From Mycolicibacterium malmesburyense (GTDB lineage Bacteria; Actinomycetota; Actinomycetes; Mycobacteriales; Mycobacteriaceae), in the NCBI RefSeq assembly GCF_001050015.1, contig NZ_CVTB01000018.1, forward strand, positions 1 through 7,106: 7,106 nucleotides of DNA, given 5' to 3'. This document shows positions 7,059 to 7,106 of the stretch, in pieces. Under the pieces are notes generated by a model. It was not told the origin of the DNA and searched no databases. It saw only the letters and a program-made list of their open reading frames with translations. Within the stretch, counting starts at the first letter, position 1. Every line of letters starts with the position of its first letter. A program made the translations under genes and the position numbers.

Positions 7059-7064
7059 ATAATG
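7059..7064 (-). promoter_or_regulatory. Weak -10-like hexamer upstream of the DUF222/HNH gene
   Basis: CATTAT on the minus strand keeps the A at position 2 and the T at position 6 of a TANNNT mycobacterial -10 element and sits in the only AT-rich patch at this edge. Transcription starting about seven bases downstream would begin near 7052, inside the longer version of the gene. That would favour the ATG at 7026. No good -35 hexamer was found. Confidence 0.2.
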
Positions 7065-7080
7065 AAAGAGCGTTACCGCG

Positions 7081-7104
7081 CAGTCGTGACCCTGGGTCTG
7101 ACTG
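7081..7104. repeat. Interrupted dyad upstream of the DUF222/HNH gene
   Basis: Outer arms CAGTC and GACTG and inner arms GACCC and GGGTC are arranged symmetrically around a single central base, with 2- and 1-base interruptions between inner and outer arms. The one-base centre makes a snug RNA hairpin unlikely, so a DNA operator-like dyad is more plausible than a terminator. It lies at the window edge, and the neighbouring upstream gene is not visible. Confidence 0.3.
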
Positions 7105-7106
7105 AC

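Noticed and set aside
6083..7105. A 340-codon plus-strand open frame opposite the DUF222/HNH gene
   Set aside because: Low-complexity Ser/Arg/Ala translation antisense to a gene with recognisable DUF222 and HNH motifs.

Overview
The window looks like chromosomal DNA of a fast-growing, environmental-type mycobacterium (Mycolicibacterium or a close relative). This is inferred from the GC-rich sequence, a diflavin-fused nitrate reductase behind a NarK-type transporter, and a DUF222/HNH protein of the mycobacterial 13E12 repeat family. All three genes lie on the minus strand, so the biological reading order runs from high to low coordinates.

Layout, in transcription order. At 7057-7106 there is a short upstream edge with an interrupted dyad. 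At 5614-7026 (or 7056) lies the DUF222/HNH endonuclease-like gene. At 5474-5613 there is a control region of about 140 bp that holds several candidate operators. At 4046-5473 lies narK, a major-facilitator nitrate/nitrite transporter. At 99-4040 lies a 1313-residue assimilatory nitrate reductase fused to a complete CysJ/P450-reductase-like flavoprotein (the NasN type). At 1-98 there is a short 3' region with three tandem or overlapping inverted repeats and no gene.

narK and nasN are separated by only 5 bp and should be co-transcribed. The inferred pathway is that NarK imports nitrate, and NasN then reduces it to nitrite in the cytoplasm. NADPH electrons enter through FAD and FMN and pass to the [4Fe-4S] cluster and the molybdenum cofactor within one polypeptide. 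Nitrite reductase (NirBD) and molybdenum-cofactor genes would have to be elsewhere, as they are not in this window.

The most notable points are the single-chain NADPH-to-nitrate electron pathway and its fusion architecture, and an array of half-sites upstream of narK spaced 11 bp apart. That array fits the AC-n9-AC pattern of the actinobacterial nitrogen regulator GlnR. No CRISPR array, tRNA, rRNA, insertion sequence or complete prophage was seen. The DUF222/HNH gene has no visible functional tie to nitrate metabolism.
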